Source: Mauremys mutica
Lineage: Eukaryota; Chordata; Testudines; Geoemydidae
DNA: 64,000 nt
Assembly (NCBI RefSeq): GCF_020497125.1
Contig: NC_059081.1
Location: 21,051,105-21,115,104, forward strand
Direction of reading: 5' to 3'
The position numbers were made by a program, and so were the translations under genes. The notes below the pieces were generated by a model. That model was not told where the DNA came from, searched no databases, and saw only the letters and a program-made list of their open reading frames with translations. Positions 1 to 11,541 of the stretch are shown piece after piece. The stretch's first letter is position 1. Every line of letters begins with the position of its first letter.

Positions 1-1707
1 AGACAGGATTCCTACATTCTAATTTCACCCTTCTAGCACACCTATGCAGGGCTCAAAGCCTATTTTCTTTTTTATTCCCAACTTCCTATTTTTGTTTTCT
101 TAAATAAAATACTATTCAAGTTCCATATTCTAACAGTGTAATAGAAACCTAACCAAGCTGAGATAGCCTGTACAGTAAATCTTAATGAGCAACAAACATG
201 TCCATTCAGAACATAACAACTGGTCTAGTGCAACAAAGAGCACAGGAAAATACCACATAGTCACAAAGGATGTAACAAAAGTTATATCGAAATCATATAT
301 CTTGTGTGCTAAACCTCCTTTCTCCTCATGAGGACAAGAGGTCAGCCTACAGCAGTATGATTCTTTGCAATGCTCTTTGTGGATGGCATCTGCAGATCAA
401 TGTTCTCAACTATGGGTTGAGAATCAGTTGATCCAATCTATATCAAGCGAGAGTTTGATGCAGCTTCAGAATCCTTTGTAACATAACAGTTCAATTATAT
501 AATAAAGTTCACATTGTTTGTAAAGCTGGTGTGCCAGTTCTCATGTTAGAGTAGCCAAAGCATTAATATCTGTTTTTGTGAATGATATCAAATAGCTCTC
601 CTTGGGAAACCATCATTTTACAAAATTAGAGCCTTACCCTTCATTGTCTGCACGTCCAAAATTTCCACAAAAATCGGTCGGTATTTTGTGTGTGCAAGGT
701 CTGCAGGATCAGGCCCACAATTGCAACTGTGCAGGAATGGGATTTTCCCATCCACACAAAAGTTTGAGATTTTGAATGTTTTCATTTTGAATCAGAACAA
801 AAACAAGAAAACTCAAAAAAAATGCGTGAGGGAAAGGTGAGAAATATTCCATTTTAGGATAATTGAAACTTTTTTTTGGCTTGCTGACTGCCCTCCTAAC
901 AGGTGTCCAGGCTGCCTGGAGTCCTGGGCTGCCCATCAGGTGGACACCTGTGGAGCCAGGCAGCCTGGAAAGCTTGGAAGCTTGAGGAGCTGACCAACCA
1001 GGGATTCTGGGCAGTCTAGGATTCCAGAGAACTCCAGCCTTCAGAACTCCACCAGGCAGCCAGCCAGGGATTCAGATATCCCACCAGCTGGGAAGTCTGT
1101 AAGCCTGGGGACCCTGGCTCCCTGGCCAGCCACCAGGCAGGCAACCTGGGATCCTGCAAGGCAAGAAGCTAGCCACTCACTGAGCCTTGGAGCCCAGGGA
1201 ACCCAGCTTATGGCAGCCCATCAGGCAGGCTACTGGGGATCACCGGGAACCTCAGTTCTCAGGAAGCTCACCAGGCTCACTGCCATGGAAGCTGGAGGCT
1301 TGGGAGCCCAGAGAAGTGAGTGGGCTGGCTTGCAAGTTGGCAGGAAACTGAATAGTCAGGCAAGCTTGCAGGCTGCCTGCTTTCTGTTGAAAGTTTTAAC
1401 AGAATCAGCTCATTCCAGTGGAATCTTTTGAGTCTGACCAATCCGTATTTTCCAATGGGAAACTGTTCCACAGGAACGTTTTTGATCTGCTCTACTCATA
1501 TCTATTTTCCTAGCAGATGCACAGAAGAGTTACATAAGTAACTTCATTACTTGTCATAGGGGTTTTCTACATAAAAATCATACCTATCAATATGCCTGTT
1601 AGAACAAAGGGCAGATTAGCCCCCAGCATAACTACAAAGATTTCAGCGAAGTTACACCAGAATTGGCTCCAGAGAAGAGTGTACCACAAAGAGAATTCTG
1701 AGCATAC
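1..1707 (-). other. LRP1B intron downstream of the last visible exon (partial)
   Basis: Intron 3' of the 1708..1879 exon in gene orientation. Positions 1-870 are AT-rich with no repeat or coding signal I recognise. A GC-rich repetitive block follows at about 880-1400 (separate entry). No EGF-like exon with closely spaced cysteines was seen on the minus strand. Confidence 0.75.
880..1400. repeat. GC-rich imperfect repeat block
   Basis: About 500 bp of GC-rich sequence in an AT-rich intron, built from recurring variants of GGCAGCCTGG and CCAGGGA-type words, such as the pair of CAGGTGTCCA / GGACACCTG near 900-950. It is flanked by AT-rich sequence. Frames of 60-75 codons here are by-products of composition. 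The texture is similar to the core of the 55746..56807 element, so it may be the core of a decayed DNA transposon. The family is not identified. Confidence 0.4.
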
Positions 1708-1879
1708 CTGATGGTTGCATTCTTTTCTGATAGACATGGATCTCTCTTGCATTTTCAAGTCTAATCAGTGACTGAACATCTGTGTGATTGTATCTGTTTA
1801 TTTGTAAGATGCTGAAGTTATCTGAATTAGTTGCATATAGATAGTTTTCAAATACTGTTAAACTATAAAGATGCCTAAC
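1708..1879 (-). CDS. LRP1B: LRP1B internal exon, end of the same YWTD propeller
   Basis: A 172-bp minus-strand exon. The acceptor is a long T-rich tract ending TTTCAG, and the donor is TCAG|GTATGC. It starts between codons, which matches the end of the previous exon, and leaves one extra base (phase 1). Its 57 codons begin [20 protein letters not shown], followed by [20 protein letters not shown] and ending [10 protein letters not shown]. The junction GRQ|VRHLY and the [13 protein letters not shown] core are characteristic of LRP1/LRP1B just before an EGF-like module. The shorter loop after ATNSDN favours LRP1B over LRP1, which has a longer insertion there as I recall. NHT is a possible N-glycosylation site. 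The next exon should encode a cysteine-rich EGF-like module; it was not found in the 1.7 kb to the left, so it probably lies outside the window. Confidence 0.92.
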
Positions 1880-2489
1880 CTGAAAAAAAGAAAAAACATG
1901 GCTATTTTAGCATGACTTTAGAAAATAATAATAGAAATAAATAATAAACAATAATTATAATAATATAATGTAATATATAGAGACTGAACTGTATAACGGA
2001 ACAAGTTTTTGAAAAAAAGTCAATACATATTTTTAAAATCTCAGTGAAGCCTAACCATCAAGTGATTTCTGCTTTCTTTTCATGGAGCAATATAATATTT
2101 TGATTAAAATTCTTGTTTTACAATTAAATTTATGTAAAGACAGAAAAAAATCAATATTATATATATTATATTGAATTTATATATACATACACACACCATT
2201 CTAAACACACTTCTATAAGTCTCAGAATTTTTTTTTTCGTCTTAGCTGTGTCTGTCTTCTAGATTGTAAACTCTTCAGTGCAGGAAATGTTTTACGTGAA
2301 TAAATAAATAAATAATAATAATAGCAACAGCATTCAGTAAAGAGTAGTAAAAGGCTATTATTGACATACAAAATGGAAGAATCATGCATGCACAATACGT
2401 AAGGTGACTCACTTTCTTATTTGAATGTTATAATTAGAGTTGAGTGAATGCTGTAAAATGTTTTCAATAAATATTTTCTTATTTTTTTA

Positions 2490-3130
2490 AATGAGTTCCC
2501 TGGGGTGTACCAGGCCTTTGTGGCTCCTACTGGAAGGCCCACTACCTTTGCAGATCAGTTTTTGGCTAGGGCCAGAGGAATGAAGAAGGGTGCTCCCCCC
2601 CCAACCTGGGAACATAACCTGAGAAGGTAGGAAGAGCCCCAGGGAAATAGCAGTGATGGATTGGAGTGAACAGTATGTAGTTGCTGTGTATGGGGTCCCT
2701 GGGTCTGAACTACAAGTAGTGGGTGGTGGGCCTGGGTTCCCCTACCAGCCACAAGTAAAGTGGCATAAACCCCAAGAAGGGGAAAAGCCTTATTTGGGAG
2801 TCAGAATATAGGGATGAATTTAAAGGACCCAGAGCTGGGGCTGAAGACCCTTGTGGGGGCAAATAGACTGTTTAATTACCAAACTCTTTAATACCCAGAA
2901 AGGGGTTCATTTGGACTTTGTGACTTGGCCAGAGGGCCAAGCCATTGAAGACTGATCAAGGTCAGCCGACAATCTGTAGGGGGAACAAAGGTGGAGGAAA
3001 GGAGCGTAGTACCCCATCCAGTTGCTCAAAGGCACTCCACAGATGAATGCCCGTTACATCATCCTAGCACTCCTTTTTGTGTTGACTTTCTGTGAATTTT
3101 TGGGTGGCTGTGTTTTACTGGAATAAACAC
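2490..3130. repeat. Unassigned GC-richer repeat-like block, possibly LTR-derived
   Basis: Base composition shifts from AT-rich to GC-richer at about 2490 and back at about 3130. The text (for example GGGCCTGGGTTCCCCTACC near 2730 and a TGGAATAAACAC polyadenylation-like end near 3117) resembles internal or LTR segments of sauropsid LTR retroelements. No target duplication or terminal repeat was found. Confidence 0.3.
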
Positions 3131-5421
3131 TTCCTAAAAATAAATTCCAATATCATATTCATAGTATTCAGGCTTGATGTGTGTATCTATGCATGTGTGG
3201 AAGTGCATTCATTCAATCAAGAAACAGGGACACAAAGTTAGTTAACAACTTGAATATCAAACACCCAATACTCCAGAGACTGTTTGTGACCAACTGAAAG
3301 AACTAAAAAAATAAGTAAAATAATTATTTTGAAAAAAAAATCAAGGAAATTCCAATCTGATGGTAGATATTCCAAAAGATGAATATTTGATTCTGTTAAT
3401 CAAGGAATTATTCACTGTGATGTAGCCACTCAGCGAAATGTTATGCTGGATACACAGACACCTTTCTAAAAATTCTCATTTTGTACAACTAAAATCCCAC
3501 CCGTTTCTGAAAATTACTTCTACTGGACCAGATCTTGGCATCCATACTCAGACCTTACTCAATCAAAATTCTAAATTGTAATCAATAAAAGTTTTGCCTG
3601 ATTAAGACTCAATAGGATTTAGTCCAATCATAGTTATGGGGATGTGGAGAAGAAAACACTGAAAATAATGATGCATCTGCATCACTTTGCAGTAAGTTAT
3701 TACAATGCCAATGTTTTACCAGGAAAATATTGTATTATATTTGTAAATATTTTAATATTGAAGGAATAGAGCCCTGTGCTTAAGAGAAAGATTCCCTCCT
3801 GCATAATAATTCCGTCGCCATTGCCCATTTCTTAACGTTTTATTATTCATTTGCATCCCATTGTGAGGTACTATACTGACTTAATTGGAGTTGTGCAACT
3901 ATATTTTTATGATGTATTTTATGATGTTTTAATTATTTTTATCTGTTTTATGCATTATTGTGATGGTTTTTAACCATATATGCAATTCCCCAAGTATCTT
4001 GCAAACATGAAAAGACATATAGCTTATTACCAATGAAGCCAAAGAGATGGAAGCCAAAAAGATTATACATGATTATACCAGCAAGCAATAAGCCAAATCT
4101 TGTTTTCAGGATCAAGACTTTAATATCTACAAAGAATACCAGTTAATATACTTGAATTATATAGATTTAAAGGAATCCATTTTTATCATTTTTATGAGAT
4201 GAGCAGACTTTTTTATAAGAGCAAAAAATAGAATTCCATATCCCAGTGTTTAAATATCTATAGGTTCATTCGGCTAAAATTTCTCTCTGTTTATTTGATT
4301 ATATAACCTCCTCTCCTGATAATAATTTCTAGCCCCTAATTTTCCAGTAATGTCCAGCTACCCAGTAACTGGATGAAATTCAGCCCTGGGATAAACTGAC
4401 AACTCCAATGAAATCCATTGAAATCACCAGAGTGGACTGAGATGATTGATAGGTTGCTCCTTCTGTATGTGATTTAACAGACTGCCCTAATAGCCAATTG
4501 GAAAGGTTAACTTTTTGCTACTTCTCACTCCCTCAAACAACCAGCATTCAAGGACGCATCTTCTATTCTCTCCATTCTTATCTAGCTAGATTGTTAACTA
4601 AAGCAGTTCCTCTGATCTGTTTTAGGAATTGTTCTTCAGCATCTAAGCTCCCTGTACAAGAGGAAAAATAAAACAGGCCAAATTGTAATCTTTGCTAAGG
4701 CACTTTAACAGACTGAATCTGTGATAGTAAGCTGCAAAAATTGTGAGCCAGTTACTGCTAAAGATGGACCCACCTTCTAATCTAACTACATAGTGACAGA
4801 ATGTGCCAGCAGCACCAGATGCTGAAAGGATTCAAATTTACAGGAACCTCCTTTCCAGCACAATTGGCCAAAGGCCATGGCCAATGCAGTCTATTACAGA
4901 AATTGAAAAGCCTGATATCTTCCTCTCAGCCTGCCCACCAGGGCATCTCTTTGCTCCTGTATTCATATTTTAAAAAATCAAAAAGTTAAAATATCCTGTT
5001 GTCTCTTGGTTGAGCTGGGGTCAGTATCAAGTCTTTGCTTCATGCCAATTTCCCTTTGTTGGAGACAAATTGATATCACAGATGGACATGTAATGTGCTC
5101 ATTCTGAAGTCACATGTTTTTAACTACTCTATGTACATGAGACTTGTCAATCTACAACTGAGATAGACCCAGCCACACATGCCATACACAGAATGGGCAA
5201 CTGGAAAAGCCCCAGCTCTGTCACTGTGAGTAGCCACTAGGAACAGCTGCCTTTGTCGCTGTCCCTTCAGGTTTCCAACTGTCCTCCCAACTGCCACAGA
5301 ATCTTTCATTCCTGACACTCTAGTCGGAAGCCAAAAGGGCAGCAACAGACACATCACACTGCTGTATGCTGATGTATTACTCCTCAGCAGATTTATCACA
5401 GTCCCATGGCTTAAGGGCTTG

Positions 5422-5481
5422 GATTCAACTCCTACTGAAATCAATGCAAATACTCCGACTGATTTCAGTGGGAATTGGATC
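5422..5481. repeat. Short imperfect inverted repeat (60 bp)
   Basis: GGATTCAACTCCTACTGAAA (5422 onward) pairs with the reverse complement of the sequence ending GGGAATTGGATC (to about 5481), with about 18 of 22 positions matching around a 16-base loop. This looks like a remnant of a small palindromic repeat. Function is unknown. Confidence 0.4.
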
Positions 5482-5925
5482 ACTCTATATTCATCCAGAC
5501 TGGCCTGGACTGGTGAGCACATCTCACTAATCATCTTTTCCTTCTTTGGTGTTATCAGGATGCATCTCCTCACCCTTATATCTCTTCTTCCTAAGGTATT
5601 AATGCTATCCCCTGCCTAGACTTACTTCTAACTCTATAATGTCCTTCCATTTCCCCCTCGAGATCCTTACATCTCTGTTCCCCTCCTTTCTTACGTTGTC
5701 TCTTATGTTCATTTCCTAAGAGTCACAGCACAGGATCTGGCCCATAGAGTGTAAAGTGAAATAAACTGCACATAAAAAACACGCAGCTGAGTACTTGATT
5801 ACCTGACCCATTTGGACCAAACACAAATAGTGAATCTTACAACAAATATCTGTTAATGCTATGCACATTCTTTTAATATTATTACTTTTTTATTATATTA
5901 GCTGAATCATCAAATAAATACTTAC

Positions 5926-6148
5926 TTGTCGGCCTTGAATTATTGTATGCCTGTTTCTTCCTTGATAGTCAACAACTTCTATGTAGCCCAGATATATGTC
6001 TATCCAGTAAACATATTTATTGACCAGATCTACGGCCAGAGCAGTTGGCTGCTCAATTTTAGATTCTACTATCCTTGTTCTATTCATCCCATCCATGTCA
6101 CATCTCTCAATTTTGGCCACATTCCCATAGTCGGTAAAGAAAAGTTTT
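5926..6148 (-). CDS. LRP1B: LRP1B internal exon, YWTD beta-propeller segment (upstream exon of the pair)
   Basis: A 223-bp exon on the minus strand. The acceptor is a pyrimidine tract ending in AACAG, and the donor is CAA|GTAAGT. It starts with the last base of a split codon and ends between codons. The frame is open for 74 codons and begins KLFFTDYGN, followed by [22 protein letters not shown] and [21 protein letters not shown] and YWID are LDLR class-B (YWTD) signatures, so this is 1-2 blades of a six-bladed propeller in the large extracellular part of an endocytic receptor. NRT is a possible N-glycosylation site. From memory, human LRP1 and LRP1B both align here near the amino terminus, and the [12 protein letters not shown] and GRQ endings match LRP1B. 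There is no stop or frameshift. It joins in phase to the exon at 1708..1879. LRP1 is the main alternative. Confidence 0.93.
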
Positions 6149-6758
6149 CTGTTGAAAGAAAATCAAGTGTTGTGGATATGTTTTTGCTTTGTTATGTTAT
6201 AAGAGGGTGAGCTTGATGGGTAGGTCCCCAGTGGGGCATTCTGTAAAACAAGTTTTCATTCTAATTCATTTCAGTGATTACATCTGTTAGTAACCCATAA
6301 CCATTACCATATAATATCAGTCATAAACACAGAAATCTGCTAATGAATACTGTAAGGCATGAGGGAGCAGGTTAACTAAAGATGTGAAATATTCCAGCAA
6401 ATGTGCAATTGCATTGGATTTTGTTCTGTTTTTGTTAGAGAATTTTTTTAATGTATTGAAAAATATGTGCCTTGAGGGAGCCAATACTGCTGATTAGACA
6501 TGAAATTCTTATGTAATTAAGTGCATCAGCCCAAAAATGTGTGTGTCTTATGTGTTCTGTTTATCCTGCCTTTTAAATTGCTTCACTGTATTTTTTCTTT
6601 CCTCTATAAAGGCTATTAGAATTTCATTTATGTAGATGCTAAGATTGTTACAAATAGTAGAGATCAGCAAATTTGTGAAATAATTAAGCAGCTAGAAGCA
6701 AATGTATATTGACAGCTATAATAAATGAAAAAGTAATCCAAAGTTCTAGATGCTCTCA

Positions 6759-7057
6759 GGGTACGTCTATACTTACCGTCCGGGTCGGCGGCTAGCGTTC
6801 GACTTCTCGGAGTTCGATATATCGCGTCTAATCTAGACGCGATATATCGAACTCCAAACGCGCTCCCGTCGACTCCGGAACTCCACCACCGCGAACGGCG
6901 GTGGCGGAGTCGACGGGGGAGCTGCGGACTTCGATCCCGCGGCGTCTGGATGGGTGAGTACTTCGAACTAAGGTAGTTCGAGTTCAGCTACGCTATTCGC
7001 GTAGCTGAACTTGCGTACCTTAGTTGGACCCCCCCCCCCCCAAGCGTAGACTAGGCC
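6759..7057. mobile_element. PIF/Harbinger-type CpG-rich MITE, copy 1
   Basis: A 299-bp element flanked by the 3-bp duplication TCA/TCA. It begins GGGTACGTCTATACTTACC and ends GTAGACTAGGCC, which are imperfect inverted termini. The interior holds several nested palindromes (a perfect one around TCTAATCTAGACGCG near 6826-6842 and a second around GCTATTCGCGTAGC near 6990), a GGCGG/CCGCC hairpin and a C run at 7029-7041. CpG density is high for an AT-rich intron. It encodes nothing. Copy 2 is at 15048..15341. The superfamily is inferred from the 3-bp target duplication and the TIR. Confidence 0.78.
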
Positions 7058-7060
7058 TCA

Positions 7061-8260
7061 GATATTCCAGAATATAACATTGCACAAAAGAAGGCAATAT
7101 ACTCTATAGTTCAGTGTTATCCATTTTGGGGAAAGAAAGACAAAGAAGGGCTACTAGCCCTGAAGAACCTCTAGTGCATTTATTTTTCCAAAATGAAACA
7201 TCCTGTGCAAGATTAACAGAAATCTATCAAAGACTTAATCATACCACGAAAGCTTCTAAGCCTGATTGTTTGATTATCATTCACTGTTTAGTAAACACAA
7301 ATCAATTTCAATTAACTTGACAATATTTTAACAAGATTACCTTCTCATGAGACTAAATTGCATTTGTAAATAGAAGACCGTGTTTCCATGACTTTAACAC
7401 TGTCTCAAGAATAATTCAGTTTCTAGTTACTGAACATTATTAATATTACCTTGAGTATCAAAGATTTGATTTTCCAGATTTAGTAAATTATCTGTTAGTT
7501 ATCAGCATTAATGGAACAGTATGTAAAGCCAGGGGTACCTTTTTGTTGAATAATAATCTAAAAATTAATTGTTCTAGTAACTGTAGCTTCCACTGAGCAT
7601 TTAATATTGCAGTATGTGGTACGTTGGAAAGAAAGTGGAGTTGCAAAGAAGCCAAATGAAAATTTTGTTACATTATTAATACCTTACAACAAATGAGAAT
7701 AAATTTTTAATGTAGGTCAAAAGGGTCTTGAATCCAAGCAGACTTTTAAAAATAAACAATACATTACAATAATGTTTTAAATACATATAGTTTAGAGGAA
7801 GATGCTTCTGTTGTGTTAAAATGAACTGATCATATTAAGCTTATTCTTTAAAAAACACAAACTCACCATTCCGTTCAGTGTAAAAAACTGGTGGTATGAA
7901 TCACTAATTATATTGTGCATGGTACAAATGACATGAGAAGCATATTAAACTGTGAAAGTTAAAATTAGCAAAGAAATACAATTAATTTAAAATTATAGTC
8001 ACAAAAACAGTATCTTAAAATAATGTTTACTAGCTATCATAAATATTAAGCCCTCTCACCTATTGCATTTAAATAAGACTGGGGAAAAACAACACTAGAT
8101 GTACTTTAGGAAACAATCCTGCATTTACAGATATAAGGTTTGGATAAGCTAATAGGTCCTTTCCATCTCAGACTCGATGATTAACAACAAAGCTTACCTC
8201 AGGATCTCAAAATCAAACTGGATTCTTTCTGATTTTACAGTAGCACAAGTAACAGAGATT
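7061..8260. other. Unassigned AT-rich intron
   Basis: No repeat family, coding frame or regulatory signal is recognisable. Short frames here have no splice context or protein similarity I know. Confidence 0.6.
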
Positions 8261-8267
8261 ACGGAAT

Positions 8268-8375
8268 CAGAATTTGGCTGACCACATTATTGATAGTAAA
8301 CTCCTTGGGGGCAGGGATCATGTTTTTGTGTGTGTTTGTATAGTGCCTAGCACAATGGAAAATGCACAACCATAT
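8268..8375 (+). repeat. LINE2/CR1-like 3'-end fragment
   Basis: The text reads like the conserved LINE2-type tail: AAACTCCTTGGGGGCAGGGA, then TTTGTATAGTGCCTAGCACA. Similar tails occur at 19803..19966 and, more weakly, at 2245-2335 and 9150-9197. No coding part is attached. Confidence 0.5.
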
Positions 8376-8877
8376 TCAGCACAGAGATCAATTAAGATAC
8401 CTGAGATCTTTGACACTATCAGGCCCACAGAGTAAAGGTTCTTACTGTGGCCTCCAAAAACACTGTCCTGCCAAACATCATTATTCCTCAACTGCAGCTT
8501 CCTTGTAGAGCTTGAAAGACTCCTCCCCACAGTCCAGCCCCCAAAGATTATATTCTTCCATCACAATTCTCATTTTTCCTTCAGGCTTTCTTCCTTCCCC
8601 AGCTCCTACCCTTCTCTGAGTTATCCCTCCCTGCTTCAGTTCTTTTCAGGTTTTCAAAAGCAACACTCCACCGGTTTACACTTTGTTTGCAAGTTCTCTC
8701 TGCAATGATCGGAGATGGAAACAAATGACACCTGGGGTTGTGGAGCATAATTGTGTGGCAATACAGTGAATTCCACAGCAGTGGAATCGTAGAATACCGA
8801 GGAGCCTGCCTGTACCTTCCTAGCTGCCATTCCCCACACCTTCTCTCTCTCTCTTCCATGTCTCCTCTCATCATATA

Positions 8878-8995
8878 TAGAGCCCTGCAAATCTGCGGAT
8901 ATCAATATTATAGCTACATCTGTGGATGCAGATATTCATGGACCATGTTTGTGGCTCACATGCAGATACAAAATTTGTATCTGCACAAAGCTCTA
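8878..8995. mobile_element. Short hAT-like MITE (118 bp)
   Basis: A palindromic element starting TAGAGCCCTGCAAAT and ending GCACAAAGCTCTA. Inside are mirrored words around GCAGATATTCATG and the perfect palindrome ATACAAAATTTGTAT. The flanks are ATCATATA and ATCATAAG, an 8-bp duplication with two differences, as expected for an old hAT-type insertion. Confidence 0.55.
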
Positions 8996-9471
8996 ATCAT
9001 AAGGACAGGAAGCACTAGAGAAGGGGAAAATCTCGCAAATGCACTGGTGTTTCAAGTGCAGTGCCTACTTCCCACAAGACAATGTAATGTGAAGAAGAGG
9101 TATTTCTACAGCACAAAGCATAAGGGAAACCTGATCTTAACTGTGTTCTCTAGGCACTATAATAATAGAAATATGTATTAACAACAACAACAATAGGCTT
9201 TTTGCCAGTTTCCCTATGAAGAGTTGTGGATTTGGTTCCAGTTAGAGGGCAGCAATGAATTGGGCTGCAGTCAGTGCCTCCTGCTCAGGAGAGGGCAATA
9301 CAGAGGCTCCCTTGAAGAACAAGGCTAAGATCCAAGGGTGCATGGAACCTAGCTTTGAACCACCATTCATTTCACAACAGAACACCACCACAATATTCAG
9401 AACCAACCAACCAAATGCCCTTGTAGAACATTCATTGTAGAATAACCTACTTTTAGCACAGAAATCACTGA

Positions 9472-9687
9472 GGGTATCTGTACAATCAAAAAAAAAAACC
9501 CCACCATGGCGGTGAGTCTCCAAGCTTGGGTCAACTGAATCAGGCTCACAGGGCTGAAAATAGCAGTGGAGACATTCCCACTTGGGCTGGAGCCTGGGCT
9601 CCGAGACCCCGTGACAGGGGAGGATCTCAGACTCACTGTCACAGGCCTTTTTTTTTTTTTGGCGGGGGAGGCAGCATAGACTTACCC
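9472..9687. mobile_element. Short DNA-transposon MITE with GGGTA/TACCC-type ends
   Basis: It begins GGGTATCTGTACAATC and ends GCATAGACTTACCC, an imperfect inverted terminus. The flanks are TGA and TTA, a 3-bp duplication with one mismatch. The core contains GGGCTGGAGCCTGGGCTCC, and a T run lies at 9647-9660. Related in style to the fragment at 49600..49851. Confidence 0.55.
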
Positions 9688-10439
9688 TTACTGGTTTATA
9701 TCTGCAGTAACACAGATGGCTGTCTCAGCAGTGAATAGGATAGTAGCTATGAATTTGTGTACTTCTCAAAACAAATCTCCTTCATTGCTATGCTAGTTAC
9801 AAACTGTCACTCTCTAAATTCACCTCTTCTAAACTGAGTAAAACAAGGCAGCCTGGAGGGGGGGAATCTACTAGTTACTGATTTATTTATATATTTATCT
9901 GGCAATTTAAACTTCTCATATATTTTCAGGTGCTCTAATGCACAGACTACATTAGTTTCATGTCCACAGTAGGAAATGACCTTAATATCCTTCTGAACAA
10001 CCACCACATTGTTCTGAAACCATCTCTTTGTTTGCTCCTTCCATCATCTTTGTTATGATAAATAGGTTGCACCCTATTATACGTTTGCTAAACCTGAATG
10101 GAAATCAATGATAGTGCATCTTAGTTCTGTCTTTCTGAAGAGCAGTAAAAACAACCTTTGTGATATATGTGATTAAAACTGAAGCATATAGTCTCAGTCT
10201 AGACTATTTATAAATAAATTGGAGAATAAACTATCTTGAACTTGAACCCAGGCTGTGAGAGATAAACTATGCCTGGGAGCACCATTCCCAGAGTTGAAAC
10301 CAATACACTTCAAAAGAAAGAAAACAGTAATCGTACATAACAGAAAAAAACTGAAAAAATCTTAACTAATAGGTGTGATAACGCAGTCAAGCTGCTTAGT
10401 AGCAATGAGAGCTTTACAAATGGATGAGACACTATTTCT

Positions 10440-11533
10440 CAGGGTGGTTAAAAATCAATTCTTTTTTTAATCAGATTTTTTTTATAAATGTTTTTTGAGG
10501 AAAAACCTATCTAAAGATAGTTTTAATTAAGATACATTATAGCTCATCATTGAATAAGGATTATAAATTCTAATTCTATCGTATGAGACAATATATTCAT
10601 TCAATGTTTAAGAAAAATTTTGTAAATGAGTTCCAATAGTTCATGGATTAGGGACCCAATTTTATGGGGTTCCACAGACTTCTGTATAGAAAGATTAACC
10701 CAAATAATCTATCTACCCAATGGGACTCAGTGCTCAGTGTAGAAGATTCCATCAGAGATGCTTAGTTTTGCAGTTCTCAAACTGTGGATTTGTGTGTCCA
10801 GAAGTAACATGCTTGTTAACAGCAAAAATGTTTTAAAATAAATAAATAAATATATAGAGGTGAGAAATAACAGACCTCAACTCAATTGTCCCTCTGAAAA
10901 TTTGTGTACAAAGAGTCAATCCCTTACCTCTCTCTAAAAGTGCAAAGTTTCAAAAAGTTCAAGATTGTTGAGGGTGGAATAGATCTGGACAAGGAGAAGA
11001 AGTCTGGAGAGAAATGTGAGAAGCGAGGGACATATGCTTGTTTTGTGAAAATATTACATGTTTGCTGTTGAAGAAAAAAACACCAGAATAATTAACGTTG
11101 TTTTAGTTAAATAAAAATTTAAATATCTGTCTGGTGATGTTCTCCTCCTAAGACAGCATGGCAAGAAAAACCTCCAAATATTAATGATTAACCCATTGAA
11201 CTGGAGATAGTTCACCTCCCAATGACTTCATAAATATCTGCTTCAATTCCCTTTGTTAAATGAAATAACCAATCATTCATTTTCTGACATAGCTGTAAAA
11301 CTAATCCGATACGTTTTCAAAATAAATCACTGTTTAAAAATGTATAGTGTGTACCTTCTAAAAATGAAACCTACATCTATCTCTGAGTTGTGAAGAATAT
11401 GTAATTAAGGTTATAACAACCAACAAGAATGCACTTTTATGTAGAAAACTGTGATTAAATTGAGTCTTCCTGACTAGTGATTTAAATCATGATTTAAATC
11501 AATTTGAATTTGATTTAAATCAAATCCACCCTG
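10440..11533. mobile_element. 1.1-kb non-autonomous hAT element
   Basis: A 1,094-bp element with CAGGGTGG at the left end and CCACCCTG at the right. The terminal region is rich in TTTAAATCA words. The flanks CTATTTCT and CTATTGCT form an 8-bp target duplication with one mismatch, which is diagnostic for the hAT superfamily. The interior is AT-rich and has no transposase frame, so it depended on another element for mobility. The right end carries the self-complementary series ATTTAAATCATGATTTAAAT near 11480-11500. Confidence 0.75.
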
Positions 11534-11541
11534 CTATTGCT

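Larger units (their letters stand above)
1880..5925 (-). other. LRP1B intron between the two exons
   Basis: A 4,046-bp phase-0 intron with GT-AG ends on the minus strand. It is AT-rich, with AT dinucleotide runs near 2157-2185 and A-rich runs near 1920-1970. Apart from the GC-richer block at 2490-3130, a short hairpin at 5422-5481 and a diffuse LINE2-like tail near 2245-2335, I recognise nothing in it. Confidence 0.85.

Noticed and set aside
1567..1758. 63-codon minus-strand frame overlapping the LRP1B exon
   Set aside because: It is in a different frame from the exon and runs past the splice donor into the intron. Only the 1708..1879 segment in the LRP1B frame is coding.
5124..5573. 149-codon minus-strand frame
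   Set aside because: It lies in an LRP1B intron, overlaps the 5422-5481 hairpin, has no resemblance to LRP1B or any other protein I know, and no splice sites fit it.
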